Shown here one piece after another: positions 27,792 through 37,700 of a DNA stretch of 64,000 nt. Under the pieces are notes generated by a model that was not told where the DNA came from, did no database searches, and saw nothing but the letters and a program-made list of their open reading frames with translations. The translations under genes were made by a program, and so were the position numbers. The stretch is from Verrucomicrobiota bacterium JB023 (GTDB lineage Bacteria; Verrucomicrobiota; Verrucomicrobiia; Verrucomicrobiales; Akkermansiaceae), in the NCBI GenBank assembly GCA_030673895.1, contig JAUTCR010000073.1:1-64000 (forward strand). The letters run 5' to 3'. Positions within the stretch are counted from its first letter, which is position 1. Every line of letters begins with the position of its first letter.

Positions 27792-30530
27792 CTAGTAGCC
27801 CAACCAAGGCCCCAGCCATTTCTCCGCTTCCTCGACAGACATCGATTTCCGGCGGGCATAGTCTTCGATCTGATCCTTCTGCAGGTCGGAGATGACGAAG
27901 TAGTGGGACTCGGGGTGGGAGAAAATGAGTCCGCACACTGCTGCACCGGGATGCATTGCGCAGGACTCGGTCAGGGTGACGCCGATTTTTTCCGGGGCGT
28001 TCAGCAACTCGAAGAGGGCCGGCTTCTCGGTATGGTCCGGCTGGGCGGGATAGCCGGGGGCCGGTCGGATGCCTTGGTAGACCTCTTTGATGAGTTCGGT
28101 ATTATTGAACTGGCCAGGCCGCTCGATGCCCCAGGCAATGCGGCAGCGGTGGTGAAGCAATTCGGCGAAAGCTTCAGCCAGGCGGTCCGCAATCGCCTTG
28201 ATCATGATGGATCGGTAAGGGTCGTTGTTGGCTTCATACTCGTCTGCCAATTCGTGGGCCCCGTGGATGCCCACGACGAAAGTTCCCAGGTGGTCGCCCT
28301 CTGCCTTGACGTAGTCAGCGAGCGCAAAGTTTGGTTTTCCTTCCTTCTTCTTACTCTGCTGGCGAAGGGTGTGGAAGGTCGTGTCATGCTCTGGCAGCAC
28401 GATGTCGTCACCCTCGCGGTGAGCAGGGAAGAATCCGTAGATCCCCTTCGCGGTCAGGAGCTTCTTGGTAATGATATCCTCCAGTAATTCCTGAGCCTCA
28501 GCATAAAGCTTGGCCGCCTCCGCAGGAGCGCCTTCCTTGCGAGTCTTGAGAACCTGCGCTTCGGGATCCCAGACGCCGCGCAATTCCCAGGCGTGGAAAA
28601 ACGGGGTCCAGTCAATATAGGTTGCGAGCTCGCGAAGCGATTGATTTCCGATGACGCGGGTGCCGGTGAATTCGGGGACGGGAGGCTGATAGTGGTCCCA
28701 GCCCGCTTCGGGGACAAAAGGGTTCGCCCGGGCCTCGGTTAAAGTGACCATTTCCTTCTTGGGCCCGCCGGCAAAACTATCGCGTGCCTTCTGGTGCTTG
28801 GCCTCGTTTTCCGCGACGAACTTCTCTTTTTCTTCTGAAAGCAACGCCGTTGTCACCGGAACGGAGCGGGAAGCATCCAGCACATGAACCAGGGGCCCAC
28901 TGTAATGGGGCGCGATCTTGATGGCGGTGTGTGCCGAGGAAGTCGTGGCTCCTCCAATGAGGATGGGCACCCCTTTCGCGCCAAATCCGCGCTTCTCCGC
29001 CTCCTTGGCCACCGTGATCATCTCATCAAGAGAAGGCGTGATCAGGCCGGAAAGACCAATCACATCAGCGCTTTGCTCCTCGAAGGTATCCAGAATCTTG
29101 TCGCAGGGAACCATCACGCCCATGTCCACGACTTCGAAGCCATTGCAGGCGAGGACCACACCGACGATGTTCTTTCCGATATCGTGAACATCACCCTTCA
29201 CCGTCGCCATGATCACCTTGCCGGCGGAGTTCTTGCGTTCAGCAATCTTCAGCGCTTCCTCCTCGGAGAGCTCGGGTTGTTTGGCTTTGATGAGGCGGAT
29301 TTGCTCGGCGAGACCTTCCTTTTTCTCCGCCTCCATGATGGGCTCGAGATAGGCGACGGACTTCTTCATGACCCGTGCTGATTTGACCACCTGGGGGAGG
29401 AACATTTTACCCGCACCGAAGAGGTCGCCCACGATGGACATGCCATCCATGAGAGGACCCTCGATCACGGAGAGAGGCTTTTTATATTTCTCGAGAGCTT
29501 CGGCTGTGTCTTCGGTGACGAACTTATCAATCCCTTTGAGCAGCGCATGCTCGAGTCTCTTCTCGACGGGGGCTTCCCGCCAGGTGAGGTCCTCTTCCTT
29601 CTTCTTGCCGCCCTTGCCTTTGAATTCCTCCGCAAGATCCAGCAGACGCTCGGTCGCTCCGTCATCTGTGTTGAGAAGAACGTCCTCGACCGCCTTGAGC
29701 AGGTTCTTGGGAATCTCGTCGTAAACCTCCAGCATACCGGCATTCACAATGCCCATGTCCATGCCAGCCTTGCCCGCATGATAGAGAAAGGCCGAGTGCA
29801 TCGCCTCCCGGACCGGATTGTTCCCGCGGAAGGAGAAAGAGATATTCGACACCCCGCCGGAGACCTTGGCGTGGGGCAGATTCTCCTTAATCCAACGCGT
29901 GGCATTGATGAAATCAAGTGCGTAGGTGTTGTGCTCCTCGATGCCGGTAGCGACGGTGAGGATATTGGGATCAAAGATGATGTCTTCAGGAGGGAAGCCG
30001 ACCTCGTCGACCAGGATATCGTAAGCTCGTTTGCAGATCCTGATTTTCTCCTCGTAGGTCGCAGCCTGTCCTTTCTCGTCGAAGGCCATCACCACGGTGG
30101 CCGCGCCGTAGCGGCGGATGTGGCGGGCGTGCGTCTTGAAGGCTTCTTCGCCTTCCTTAAGGGAGATTGAATTGACGATACCTTTGCCCTGCAGGTGCTT
30201 CAGCCCTTCCTCGATGATCTCCCACTTAGAGGAATCGACCATGATGGGGACCTTGGCGATATCGGGCTCGGACTGAATGAGATCGAGAAAACGAGCCATC
30301 ATGGCCTTTCCGTCAATCAGGCCATCGTCGAAGCAGATGTCGATGACATTGGCTCCATTTTCCACCTGCTGACGGGCCACATCGAGAGCTGCCTCTAGAT
30401 CGTTGTTCTGGACAAGTTTGCGGAAGCGGGGCGAGCCGGCGACGTTGGTTCGCTCGCCGATCATGAGAAAATTTTTGTCCGGAGTGTGGTCGTAAGGTTC
30501 GGTTCCGGAGAGACGGAGGATTTTTTCCAT
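27792..30530 (-). CDS. metH: Methionine synthase, pterin/B12/activation part (split MetH)
   Basis: The 912-residue product corresponds to residues from about 340 onward of E. coli MetH. The pterin-binding barrel (1-260) has ILRLSGTEP, then [12 protein letters not shown] and [11 protein letters not shown]. The cobalamin cap is at about 300-400 and the B12 Rossmann domain has DVHDIGKN (His449 as axial ligand). The AdoMet-dependent reactivation domain (about 590-912) ends with [15 protein letters not shown] and [10 protein letters not shown]. An insertion of about 27 Lys/Glu-rich residues precedes the B12 fold. The homocysteine barrel is a separate gene 61 bases upstream (30592), and the two should act as a complex. 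Confidence 0.94.
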   Translation of the reverse strand: MEKILRLSGTEPYDHTPDKNFLMIGERTNVAGSPRFRKLVQNNDLEAALDVARQQVENGANVIDICFDDGLIDGKAMMARFLDLIQSEPDIAKVPIMVDSSKWEIIEEGLKHLQGKGIVNSISLKEGEEAFKTHARHIRRYGAATVVMAFDEKGQAATYEEKIRICKRAYDILVDEVGFPPEDIIFDPNILTVATGIEEHNTYALDFINATRWIKENLPHAKVSGGVSNISFSFRGNNPVREAMHSAFLYHAGKAGMDMGIVNAGMLEVYDEIPKNLLKAVEDVLLNTDDGATERLLDLAEEFKGKGGKKKEEDLTWREAPVEKRLEHALLKGIDKFVTEDTAEALEKYKKPLSVIEGPLMDGMSIVGDLFGAGKMFLPQVVKSARVMKKSVAYLEPIMEAEKKEGLAEQIRLIKAKQPELSEEEALKIAERKNSAGKVIMATVKGDVHDIGKNIVGVVLACNGFEVVDMGVMVPCDKILDTFEEQSADVIGLSGLITPSLDEMITVAKEAEKRGFGAKGVPILIGGATTSSAHTAIKIAPHYSGPLVHVLDASRSVPVTTALLSEEKEKFVAENEAKHQKARDSFAGGPKKEMVTLTEARANPFVPEAGWDHYQPPVPEFTGTRVIGNQSLRELATYIDWTPFFHAWELRGVWDPEAQVLKTRKEGAPAEAAKLYAEAQELLEDIITKKLLTAKGIYGFFPAHREGDDIVLPEHDTTFHTLRQQSKKKEGKPNFALADYVKAEGDHLGTFVVGIHGAHELADEYEANNDPYRSIMIKAIADRLAEAFAELLHHRCRIAWGIERPGQFNNTELIKEVYQGIRPAPGYPAQPDHTEKPALFELLNAPEKIGVTLTESCAMHPGAAVCGLIFSHPESHYFVISDLQKDQIEDYARRKSMSVEEAEKWLGPWLGY

Positions 30531-30591
30531 AGCTAGTCGTGGTGGTCGCTGTTGGTTCGGAGGGGCAGGAAGGGGCGAAAACGTGCTGTGT

Positions 30592-31686
30592 TCAGGTCGT
30601 TGGCAGGGAGCGAGGAGCGACTTCTTTCATCGCCTGCGCGATTGCGGCGATGTGTTCAGGCGTATTGCCACAGCAGCCGCCCGCGAGATTGAGGAGATGA
30701 CTTTCGGCGAATTCCTTCATGAACTCATGCATGTGATGGGGCTCGAGGTCGAAGCCGGTAGGGGCGAGTGGATTGGGTAAGCCAGCATTGGGATAGCAGG
30801 AAATGTGAGCCGTCGCGCGAGAGGATAGATCCTCGAGAAATGGCTTCATCAGGTCCGGACCCAGCGAGCAGTTGAGCCCGATGGCCAGGGGATCCGCATG
30901 TGCTACCGCAGTCCAGAGAGCCTCGGCCTTTTGCGCCGAGATCATGGTTTCGCCTCCGCGCCCCACGGCGGCGGAGATGATGATGGGGAGCTTTCGCCCC
31001 CGGGCTTCGAGGACTTCCTGCGAGGCCACCAGCGCGGCTTTGGCATTAAGAGAATCAAAGATGGTCTCGATCATCAGGATATCGACGCCTCCGTCGATCA
31101 GGGCGTTGATCTGCTCCGTGTAGGAGCGCTTGACCTGGTCGAAGGTCACGACCCGGAAGGCGGGATCTTCCGCATCGGGAGAGTTGGTCAGCGAGACGGT
31201 CATCGGCCCAATGGCTCCGGCTACATAGCGCTTGATGCCGGTATCATTGGCAACGCGGTCGGCTTCCTGACGGGCGAGACGGGCGCCTTCCACATTGAGG
31301 TCCACCGTCAACTGGCGGAGGAACTCGTTGTTCAGTACTTTTTCTTCGAAAAACTCCGGATCCTTCCTCCCCGTGCCTTTTTCACGCGGATCTTCGACGA
31401 AGAATTCCGATTGCGAAATGGTCGTCGCCGAGAAGGTATTCGTCTCGACGATATCACTGCCAGCCTCATAAAAGCGCTTGTGGATATCGGCGATGACGTC
31501 GGGTTTGGTAAGAGACAGGATGTCACCGTTGTTAAGCAGGTCCTTCTCGTTCTTTGCGAAGCGTTGACCGCGGGCATCTTCTTCTTCCAGACCATACCCA
31601 CGGATTGTGGTGCCCATGGCTCCATCAAGAACAAGAATGCGCTCGGCGAGAGCCTTTTTGAGTTCGTCGGTTGGGTCGGGTTGCAT
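30592..31686 (-). CDS. metH: Methionine synthase, homocysteine-binding part (split MetH)
   Basis: A 364-residue homocysteine S-methyltransferase barrel. It starts [19 protein letters not shown], carries the zinc ligands in GLNCSLGPD (near residue 259) and [11 protein letters not shown] (near 335), and ends APRSLPTT, exactly where E. coli MetH continues into its pterin domain. Taken with the gene at 27792 it makes a full MetH. It could in principle be a stand-alone methyltransferase, but its close match to the MetH N-terminus and the adjacent remainder argue for a split enzyme. Confidence 0.92.
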   Translation of the reverse strand: MQPDPTDELKKALAERILVLDGAMGTTIRGYGLEEEDARGQRFAKNEKDLLNNGDILSLTKPDVIADIHKRFYEAGSDIVETNTFSATTISQSEFFVEDPREKGTGRKDPEFFEEKVLNNEFLRQLTVDLNVEGARLARQEADRVANDTGIKRYVAGAIGPMTVSLTNSPDAEDPAFRVVTFDQVKRSYTEQINALIDGGVDILMIETIFDSLNAKAALVASQEVLEARGRKLPIIISAAVGRGGETMISAQKAEALWTAVAHADPLAIGLNCSLGPDLMKPFLEDLSSRATAHISCYPNAGLPNPLAPTGFDLEPHHMHEFMKEFAESHLLNLAGGCCGNTPEHIAAIAQAMKEVAPRSLPTT

Positions 31687-31771
31687 AGTGGCGGCTGCCC
31701 CAGCCTAGATTTTGTGACGACCATCGTCAAGACGACGCATCATCATATCTTGATTCGTTGATGGGTTGATC

Positions 31772-34033
31772 TCACCTGGGGCCAAGAGAATCGGCCGGGC
31801 AGCCGATGCCTGGATAACGCGCTTGGAAGAGGGAGGTGGCTCGCCGGTATTCTGCCACGGTGTATTGCTCCGAGTCATAGCCCAGTCGCTCGAAGACGGT
31901 TCTCAAGATAGGCACCTCATTCTTGATGGGGTTAGCCTCATTACGCTGGGGATGAGAGAAGAAGGGCTCGAACGAGGGGCTGAGGCGGATTCCTTGAGGA
32001 GGTCGTCGTTCCGAGGTGGCAATGTGGGGGTAATCAAGATAAAGGTTGCTTTCACCTTCCCACGAAAGCCGCTTGTTAACCTCGTGGCGCTTCTCGCGGG
32101 GAAGCCAAATGAGCCCCCGCACGTTGCAGAAGGAATTGCGGTGGGCATTGATCTCATAGGTCGGCATCTTTGTCAGTTTGGCATCCGAAATCAGATTCCA
32201 ACTGAGGCAGGTGCTTCGGGTGAGCTTGAGCTTGACCCGATCACTCTCCGCCAGAGAGGTCACGATGGGATAAGCTGCGGCCAAGGCACAACGCTCCAGT
32301 TTAATACTGACCGGCGCTTGGAGATCCTTGCCTCGAATGGAGAAGATCACCCCGGCGACGGCGATGAGATTACTGTCGGTGACCTGCAGCTCAGTCTTTC
32401 CGCTCAGCGCAATCATCTCTGGAAGCGGGAAAAAGGGCTCTCTCTCGCGAGATAAGGCGAGGTTCCCGTTCTTAATCACCAGTTTGTCGCCATTGGCCCG
32501 GATAAGCGGGGCTCCGACAGGCGTGCCAACGGGGCGCGCAAGGCGAATATTTTCCAAAATCAAAGCCGATTGGGTCTCTAAAAAGGGTCGGCTGGCATCG
32601 ACTGATACGAAGGTGAGCGTGGAGCCCTCTTTGGCACGGATGGTGAGAGGTTTGCCCTTGGGAATTGAGATGGGGCCAACTTCGACGCGACCTTGACCGG
32701 AGAATTCGATCACGTCACCGGGGCGGGCCCGCGAGACGGCGACGGCTAGATCGAATCCTTCTTGAGCGAGCGGAGCTTCAGGGGACGTCGTGTCCGCTTC
32801 CTCACCGGCGGGTTGGTCGGACGAGCGAGTGATCCAGTAGGCACTCGCTGCGATGAGAAATGCCAGGGGAATAAGCAAAAGACTCATCCGGGGCCAGTTG
32901 GTTGCATTCTCAGCGGGGGGCTGACTGTCGAGCTGGGCAAGTGCCTCATTGGCCGAGGTCGGGCGCTGCTCGGGATTCTTGGCGAGTAAGCGGTCGATAA
33001 GGGAGGCGAGAGCGGGGGGCAGTGAGTTGTTGCTCCTGGAAAGAGGGGGTAATTCGCGCTGGGCCACCGCGCCCATGGTTGAGGTGGTCGTTGGACCGCC
33101 GAAGGGCGAAGTGCCCGTTGCCATCTGGTAGAGAACCGCCCCGGCGGAGAAAAGGTCTGTGCGGTGATCGAGCCGCTTGCCGTCAATCTGCTCCGGAGAC
33201 ATGTATTCCGGGGTTCCGAAGACCAGACCGGCCCGCGTCAGGCGCGGAGCGTCCTGGCTGTGGACCAAGCCAAAATCCGCCACCCACAAGTGGCTCTCAT
33301 CCTTCGAGAGCAAAAGGTTGGCAGGCTTGATATCGCGGTGGATGATTTCTCGCTCATGCGCCGCGGCCAGTGCGGAGAGCATCTGCCTGGCGTAGGTCTC
33401 GACGGTCTCTGCCGGAAGCGGACCTTGGGTTCGGATTAAGAGATCCGCCATGGTGGGGCCCTCGACACAAGGCATCACGAACCAAGGACAGGACTCCACC
33501 TTACTGAAATCGAAGATCGGGAGAATGTGGGGATGTTCGATGGCGGCTGCCGCTCTGGCTTCCCGGAGAAAGCGGTTTCGCGAGCGTTCCTCGGAGGCCA
33601 GCACGGGAGCGAGGAGCTTGATGGCCACCGTCCGGTCGAGATCGGGGTCGCGGGCTTTGAAGACGTAAGCCATCCCGCCGGTGGCCAGGAGGGACAGGAC
33701 TTGGTAGCTGCCAAGGTAGCCGAGCACTTCATCCCCATCTTCCTCCTGCGGCGGGAGGAGGCACTGATGCCAGTCGCCCAATTCGGGCGGCGAAGCGACG
33801 GGGCTGTTTTTCAATTCCCTGATCAGCCCCTCAACTTCCTGGCTACAAGCGGGTGAGCGAGATAGCTCGGGGAGGACTCTTTGCTCTTGTTGAGTTAAGG
33901 GAGTCAGCTCTTCCAGCCGGGCCACGAGGTCGGGATTGCTCTCCAGCTCGTTCTCAAGGGAGACGACCTCCTCGGGCGGAAGCTCGTTTGCCAGAAAGCG
34001 TTTTAGTCGCTCGGTGTCGTCGCCGGTGGCCAT
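31772..34033 (-). CDS. Membrane Ser/Thr protein kinase with beta-helix-like sensor domain
   Basis: A 753-residue kinase. Residues 1-85 form a helical acidic head (LANELPPEEVVSLENELESN). The kinase domain runs from about 109 to 370: glycine loop LLATGGMAYVF, AIK with Lys139, IHRDIKPAN with Asp234, DFG at 253-255 and GTPEYMSPEQ. One membrane helix follows (SLLLIPLAFLIAASAYWI, about 384-401). The outer part of 350 residues starts like a pectate-lyase-type beta-helix (SRARPGDVIEFSGQG, PLTIRAKEGSTLTFV). It lies 51 bases after the ECF sigma gene, a common pairing in Planctomycetota and Verrucomicrobiota, so phosphorylation of that sigma factor is a reasonable guess. Confidence 0.92.
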   Translation of the reverse strand: MATGDDTERLKRFLANELPPEEVVSLENELESNPDLVARLEELTPLTQQEQRVLPELSRSPACSQEVEGLIRELKNSPVASPPELGDWHQCLLPPQEEDGDEVLGYLGSYQVLSLLATGGMAYVFKARDPDLDRTVAIKLLAPVLASEERSRNRFLREARAAAAIEHPHILPIFDFSKVESCPWFVMPCVEGPTMADLLIRTQGPLPAETVETYARQMLSALAAAHEREIIHRDIKPANLLLSKDESHLWVADFGLVHSQDAPRLTRAGLVFGTPEYMSPEQIDGKRLDHRTDLFSAGAVLYQMATGTSPFGGPTTTSTMGAVAQRELPPLSRSNNSLPPALASLIDRLLAKNPEQRPTSANEALAQLDSQPPAENATNWPRMSLLLIPLAFLIAASAYWITRSSDQPAGEEADTTSPEAPLAQEGFDLAVAVSRARPGDVIEFSGQGRVEVGPISIPKGKPLTIRAKEGSTLTFVSVDASRPFLETQSALILENIRLARPVGTPVGAPLIRANGDKLVIKNGNLALSREREPFFPLPEMIALSGKTELQVTDSNLIAVAGVIFSIRGKDLQAPVSIKLERCALAAAYPIVTSLAESDRVKLKLTRSTCLSWNLISDAKLTKMPTYEINAHRNSFCNVRGLIWLPREKRHEVNKRLSWEGESNLYLDYPHIATSERRPPQGIRLSPSFEPFFSHPQRNEANPIKNEVPILRTVFERLGYDSEQYTVAEYRRATSLFQARYPGIGCPADSLGPR

Positions 34034-34084
34034 TCGTATTGAGAGGGAATAGGGGAATTTCGGCGTGATCTAACGAGAGAGATC

Positions 34085-34699
34085 TTAGTTTCGTTTCTCG
34101 AGCCCCGGTGCCCAATCCTGGTCGGCCACATTGGCGACTTTCTCGCGCAAACGGCTCAGCACCCGGGAGCGGGACACATAGACCGCCGCGCGCGACATTC
34201 CGAGGTCTTTGGCCACTTCCGCCGGGTCCTCCTCCTTGACGGCAGTACGGTAGAAGGCTTGCCAGTTTCGCGGCGTGAACTCGGGCTCCACTTTATCCGA
34301 AGCCCACTGAAAAAGTCTCAGCCGGTAGTCAAATTCCCAGCGCTTGGCTTCGGGATCGTCAGTGAGTTCCCCATTGTGTTTGAGCTCACTGGGATCCGAG
34401 CTCTGCGGTTGACGGCCGGAGGTTCGCAGGTGCCGGAACACCTCGTGGCGAACGATGGTATAGAGCCACGAGCGAAAGGTCCCTTTCTTGGGATCGTAGT
34501 GAAATTTGGGAATCGCCCGGAAGATATTGTGAAGCACAATTTGCAGGACGTCCCGCGCATCAGCGGGTTGCAGCCCCCGGGAGACTGCGAAGTTGAAAAT
34601 GAGCGGGGTGTAGATCTCAACAAACTCGTTCCATGCCTCTTCATCTCCGGTATCTCGGATCCGGAGGATGAGGGTGGCTCGCGTATCAGGTTGACCCAT
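34085..34699 (-). CDS. ECF RNA polymerase sigma factor
   Basis: About 204 residues from the ATG at 34699; a GTG at 34726 is possible. Region 2 shows EAWNEFVEIYTPLIFNFA, then DARDVLQIVLHNIFRAIPKF and GTFRSWLYTIVRHEVFRHLR. Region 4 shows FYRTAVKEEDPAEVAKDLGM and SRAAVYVSRSRVLSRLREKV. The N-terminus TRATLILRIRDTGDEEAW is typical of the verrucomicrobial/planctomycete group. No anti-sigma gene is present; instead the Ser/Thr kinase follows. Vibrio EcfP, activated by the kinase PknT, is a precedent for kinase control of such sigma factors. It follows the giant beta-helix gene by 48 bases. Confidence 0.93.
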   Translation of the reverse strand: MGQPDTRATLILRIRDTGDEEAWNEFVEIYTPLIFNFAVSRGLQPADARDVLQIVLHNIFRAIPKFHYDPKKGTFRSWLYTIVRHEVFRHLRTSGRQPQSSDPSELKHNGELTDDPEAKRWEFDYRLRLFQWASDKVEPEFTPRNWQAFYRTAVKEEDPAEVAKDLGMSRAAVYVSRSRVLSRLREKVANVADQDWAPGLEKRN

Positions 34700-34747
34700 G
34701 GGTGTCGAAGAATCGGGGAAGATCACAATTTAGCAACCGTCCGGACA

Positions 34748-37700
34748 CTAGGGCAATTCTCGGATTTGAAAAAATTCTTTTCCCGGCTCTCCGGGGGTGT
34801 AGGGCAAGTCATTGGAATCGAGCCCGCCAGTAGCACTGACCGGGCCAAGTTCAGTCTGCCAGTCTTCCAAGTCCGGACTGCTCAGGAACTCGTAGTCAAC
34901 GCCGGCCGTTCCTACCCACTCGATGCGGAAGACGGTGTTGCCGGTCGCGGGATTCTCCCAGAGGTAAGAGGCGACGATGATCACGTCTCCCGAGCCCACC
35001 TCGGGAAGCAAGGGATTGGTGCCTGCTTGGAATTCCTCAAGATTGTTGAACTGGTCCGAATCGGGATCCGAACCCGCATCATCAGTTGATTTGCTGTCGA
35101 AGCCATAGAACCATTCCCAATAGTCGGGAAGCTCGTCCTGGTCACGGTCGAGCTGAGACGCAGCCCTCTCGTGCGGTCCGATGTCGGCCGTCTGACCACT
35201 GACCCGGGGGTAGCCCCTCGCGTCGAAGAGCGGCGGAGGCACCGTATAATCAGTCGCTTCTGGTAACGCTTCCAGCAAAGTGGCCGCGACGTCCGGCGAG
35301 ATAGTCCAAGCCCAGCCACCGTTATCGGTTAAGGGTTCAAGAGGCGGCTCGGCATCGAGCAAAAGCTCCGGCACCTTGATGAAATCGGTGGCGACCTGAG
35401 CGGCCGGCGAGTCGGCGAAGGCGTTGTAGCCGAGGGACTGGACGGTCGAGCCCGTCAGGCTCTCGAAGGAGGGAACGTCCGAAGAACTGTCGGAATTACG
35501 GGCAAAATAGCTCGCATAGACCGTGAGGGTGCTCTCGTCGCTCAGCGAGCAAACCGCGGTCGTGACCAGGTTGGCAGTCAGGGCACAGTGGCTCAGTTCT
35601 AGGTCGCTTCCCTCGGCCAGGATGACACCTTTAGCCGACTGGTTCGCATCGAATGACACATGGGAAAGCGTCGCGGCGCCTCCGATTAACTCGAGCGCGC
35701 TCCCTTTGTAGAGGGAAAGAGATGAGTGGCTCACCACCAAGGGACCATTCTTCCAAATGATAGCTGCCCCGTCGTGAGCAAAACCTTGCCTCGTCAGATT
35801 CAGCCCATGAATGGCCAATGAAACCCCTCCGGAGGGAGGGCCTTCCAATGCGCCATCGAGAGTGAGACCTCGCGGCAGAGAGGTGGCATCTATGCTCATA
35901 TCCTTCTCAACAATGAGAACACCTAGATTTTGAGCGAGCTGGATGGTGCCCCCATCAAGCGCAGGGCTAAAGCGGATCGTCGCTCCCGGCGTGGCATCGC
36001 GGATGGCCTCCCGAAGGGAGACTGCGTCCCCCGCAGGCAGGTGGTTTTCATCGTCGAGGGTAGTCACTTCGATAACCTGACCCGGAGGGCTGGTGGCTCC
36101 GACGGGCAGACCGAATACCGGGCTGGCGGCCAACGGCGGTTGCTCCATCAGGCCATCCCCATCGTAATCGGCGAGAGGCGCGAGGTAGGGGAGGCGGCAT
36201 GCGCGGTCGCCCAGCGATTCTTCCAATACCGGATGGCTGATCTCCGAGAGGTTGCCTCCTAGTGAGACCAGGCGAGCCTCGGCTTCGGCAATCAGAACAG
36301 TGGAAAAGTTGGAGAGAATGGAATGGTCGAGGACCGCCATCGCTTCGTGATTCATATCGAAGTGGCCCCCATTGCGATTGATCGTGCAGTTGAGGTAGCC
36401 TGCATAGGCTGCATCGTTATGGGTGAGTGTATTCGGTCCGAATCCGTTCTCCGCCAGAATGCAATTACGGAACTCGGTCACACTCTGGCCCGAGGTGAAG
36501 CTCATGGCATTGAAGGCTTGCCCTCCTGAGGTGGAATGGTTGCGGACGATCGAGGACCGGTCCATTAGGACAGTGGCCTGCCTGTTGGCATAGAGTATCT
36601 GACCGGCGACTTCGTTCTCGGCGACTTGGCACGAGGCCACACTCAAGCGGCCGGAATCCGAAGCTTGGAAAATGGTGCTGCTTGATTGCGTGATCTCGCA
36701 ATCATTGAAGGAGAGGGCTCCGTCATCGGACACCCGGGAAAGTTGGGCTTGAGAGGGGAATGTTAAACCCTCAAGCGAACAGAGCGATTGACCCATGACC
36801 TTTAGGGTCGCGTCGGTAGAGAGGCTTGTGATCGCAATGTCGAGCGCGGTCGCATTGATGTCATTGGCACCGGTTTCGATGAGGAGTGGTTCCTCGAGAG
36901 TGAAGGTCTGCCCATGCAGACTCTCGTCAAAAGCGATATTGATTCCTCCTGCAGCTTCCGCCTCGGCCAGGCACTCTCGGAGTGAATCCCCCGTGCCAAA
37001 GCCGAGAGCCCCATTGTCCTCATCCGTAAGGGTCGTCACCTTGAGGACAGTGCCGGATTCGACGGCTCCGATATCCGGCTGGCGGCTCGAACCGTATGCC
37101 GCTTGGAAGCGCAGGCCGCGCCTTCCATCCCAAGGACCGCCGTCCAACAGTTTTCCAGAATCGAGACAGGGTGACTCCGTCTGCAGAGGGTGGTGGAAGG
37201 TTCCGTTGAGACCGATGGCCAAGCTACCGAGGTCAGGGTTCATATTGGGCACATCGTCCGCACCAAAAGCAGCGGGGCTCCGATCGCTTAGATTCCCGCC
37301 GCGACTCACCAAGCCATCGCCAGCCAAGGTGAAATCCGTTTCGTTGGAGGAAAGGATGGTATTGGCCAAGGAGATGGCCGCCTCATCACTCGCTCCCAAG
37401 ATCTCATAGGTGCTCGCAGCGGCCAGTTGGTTCTGATAGAAGGTGCCATGGTTGACCTCCATTTCGTTGCGCAAGGACGTCGTGGAGGCGACATGGAGAA
37501 TGGCGGCATGGTGCCCGCTGGAGGCGCTGCCCAGAAGCTGATTGGTCGAGAGGGTGGTGTTCTCAATGAACGCCCAATTGACCATTTCCTTGCTGCTGCT
37601 TCCTAGATCAATGATGGCGGCATCTCCCTCGCCGTCGCCCAGGTCATTGCGGTGCGCGGAAGCTCGTTGAATCACTAAATTTCCTTTTTCGTTCGTGATG

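Noticed and set aside
30531-30591. Frameshift or sequencing error joining the two metH halves
   Set aside because: The 61 bases between the genes do not continue the protein in any useful way, and the break falls exactly at the domain border. A true gene split explains it better.
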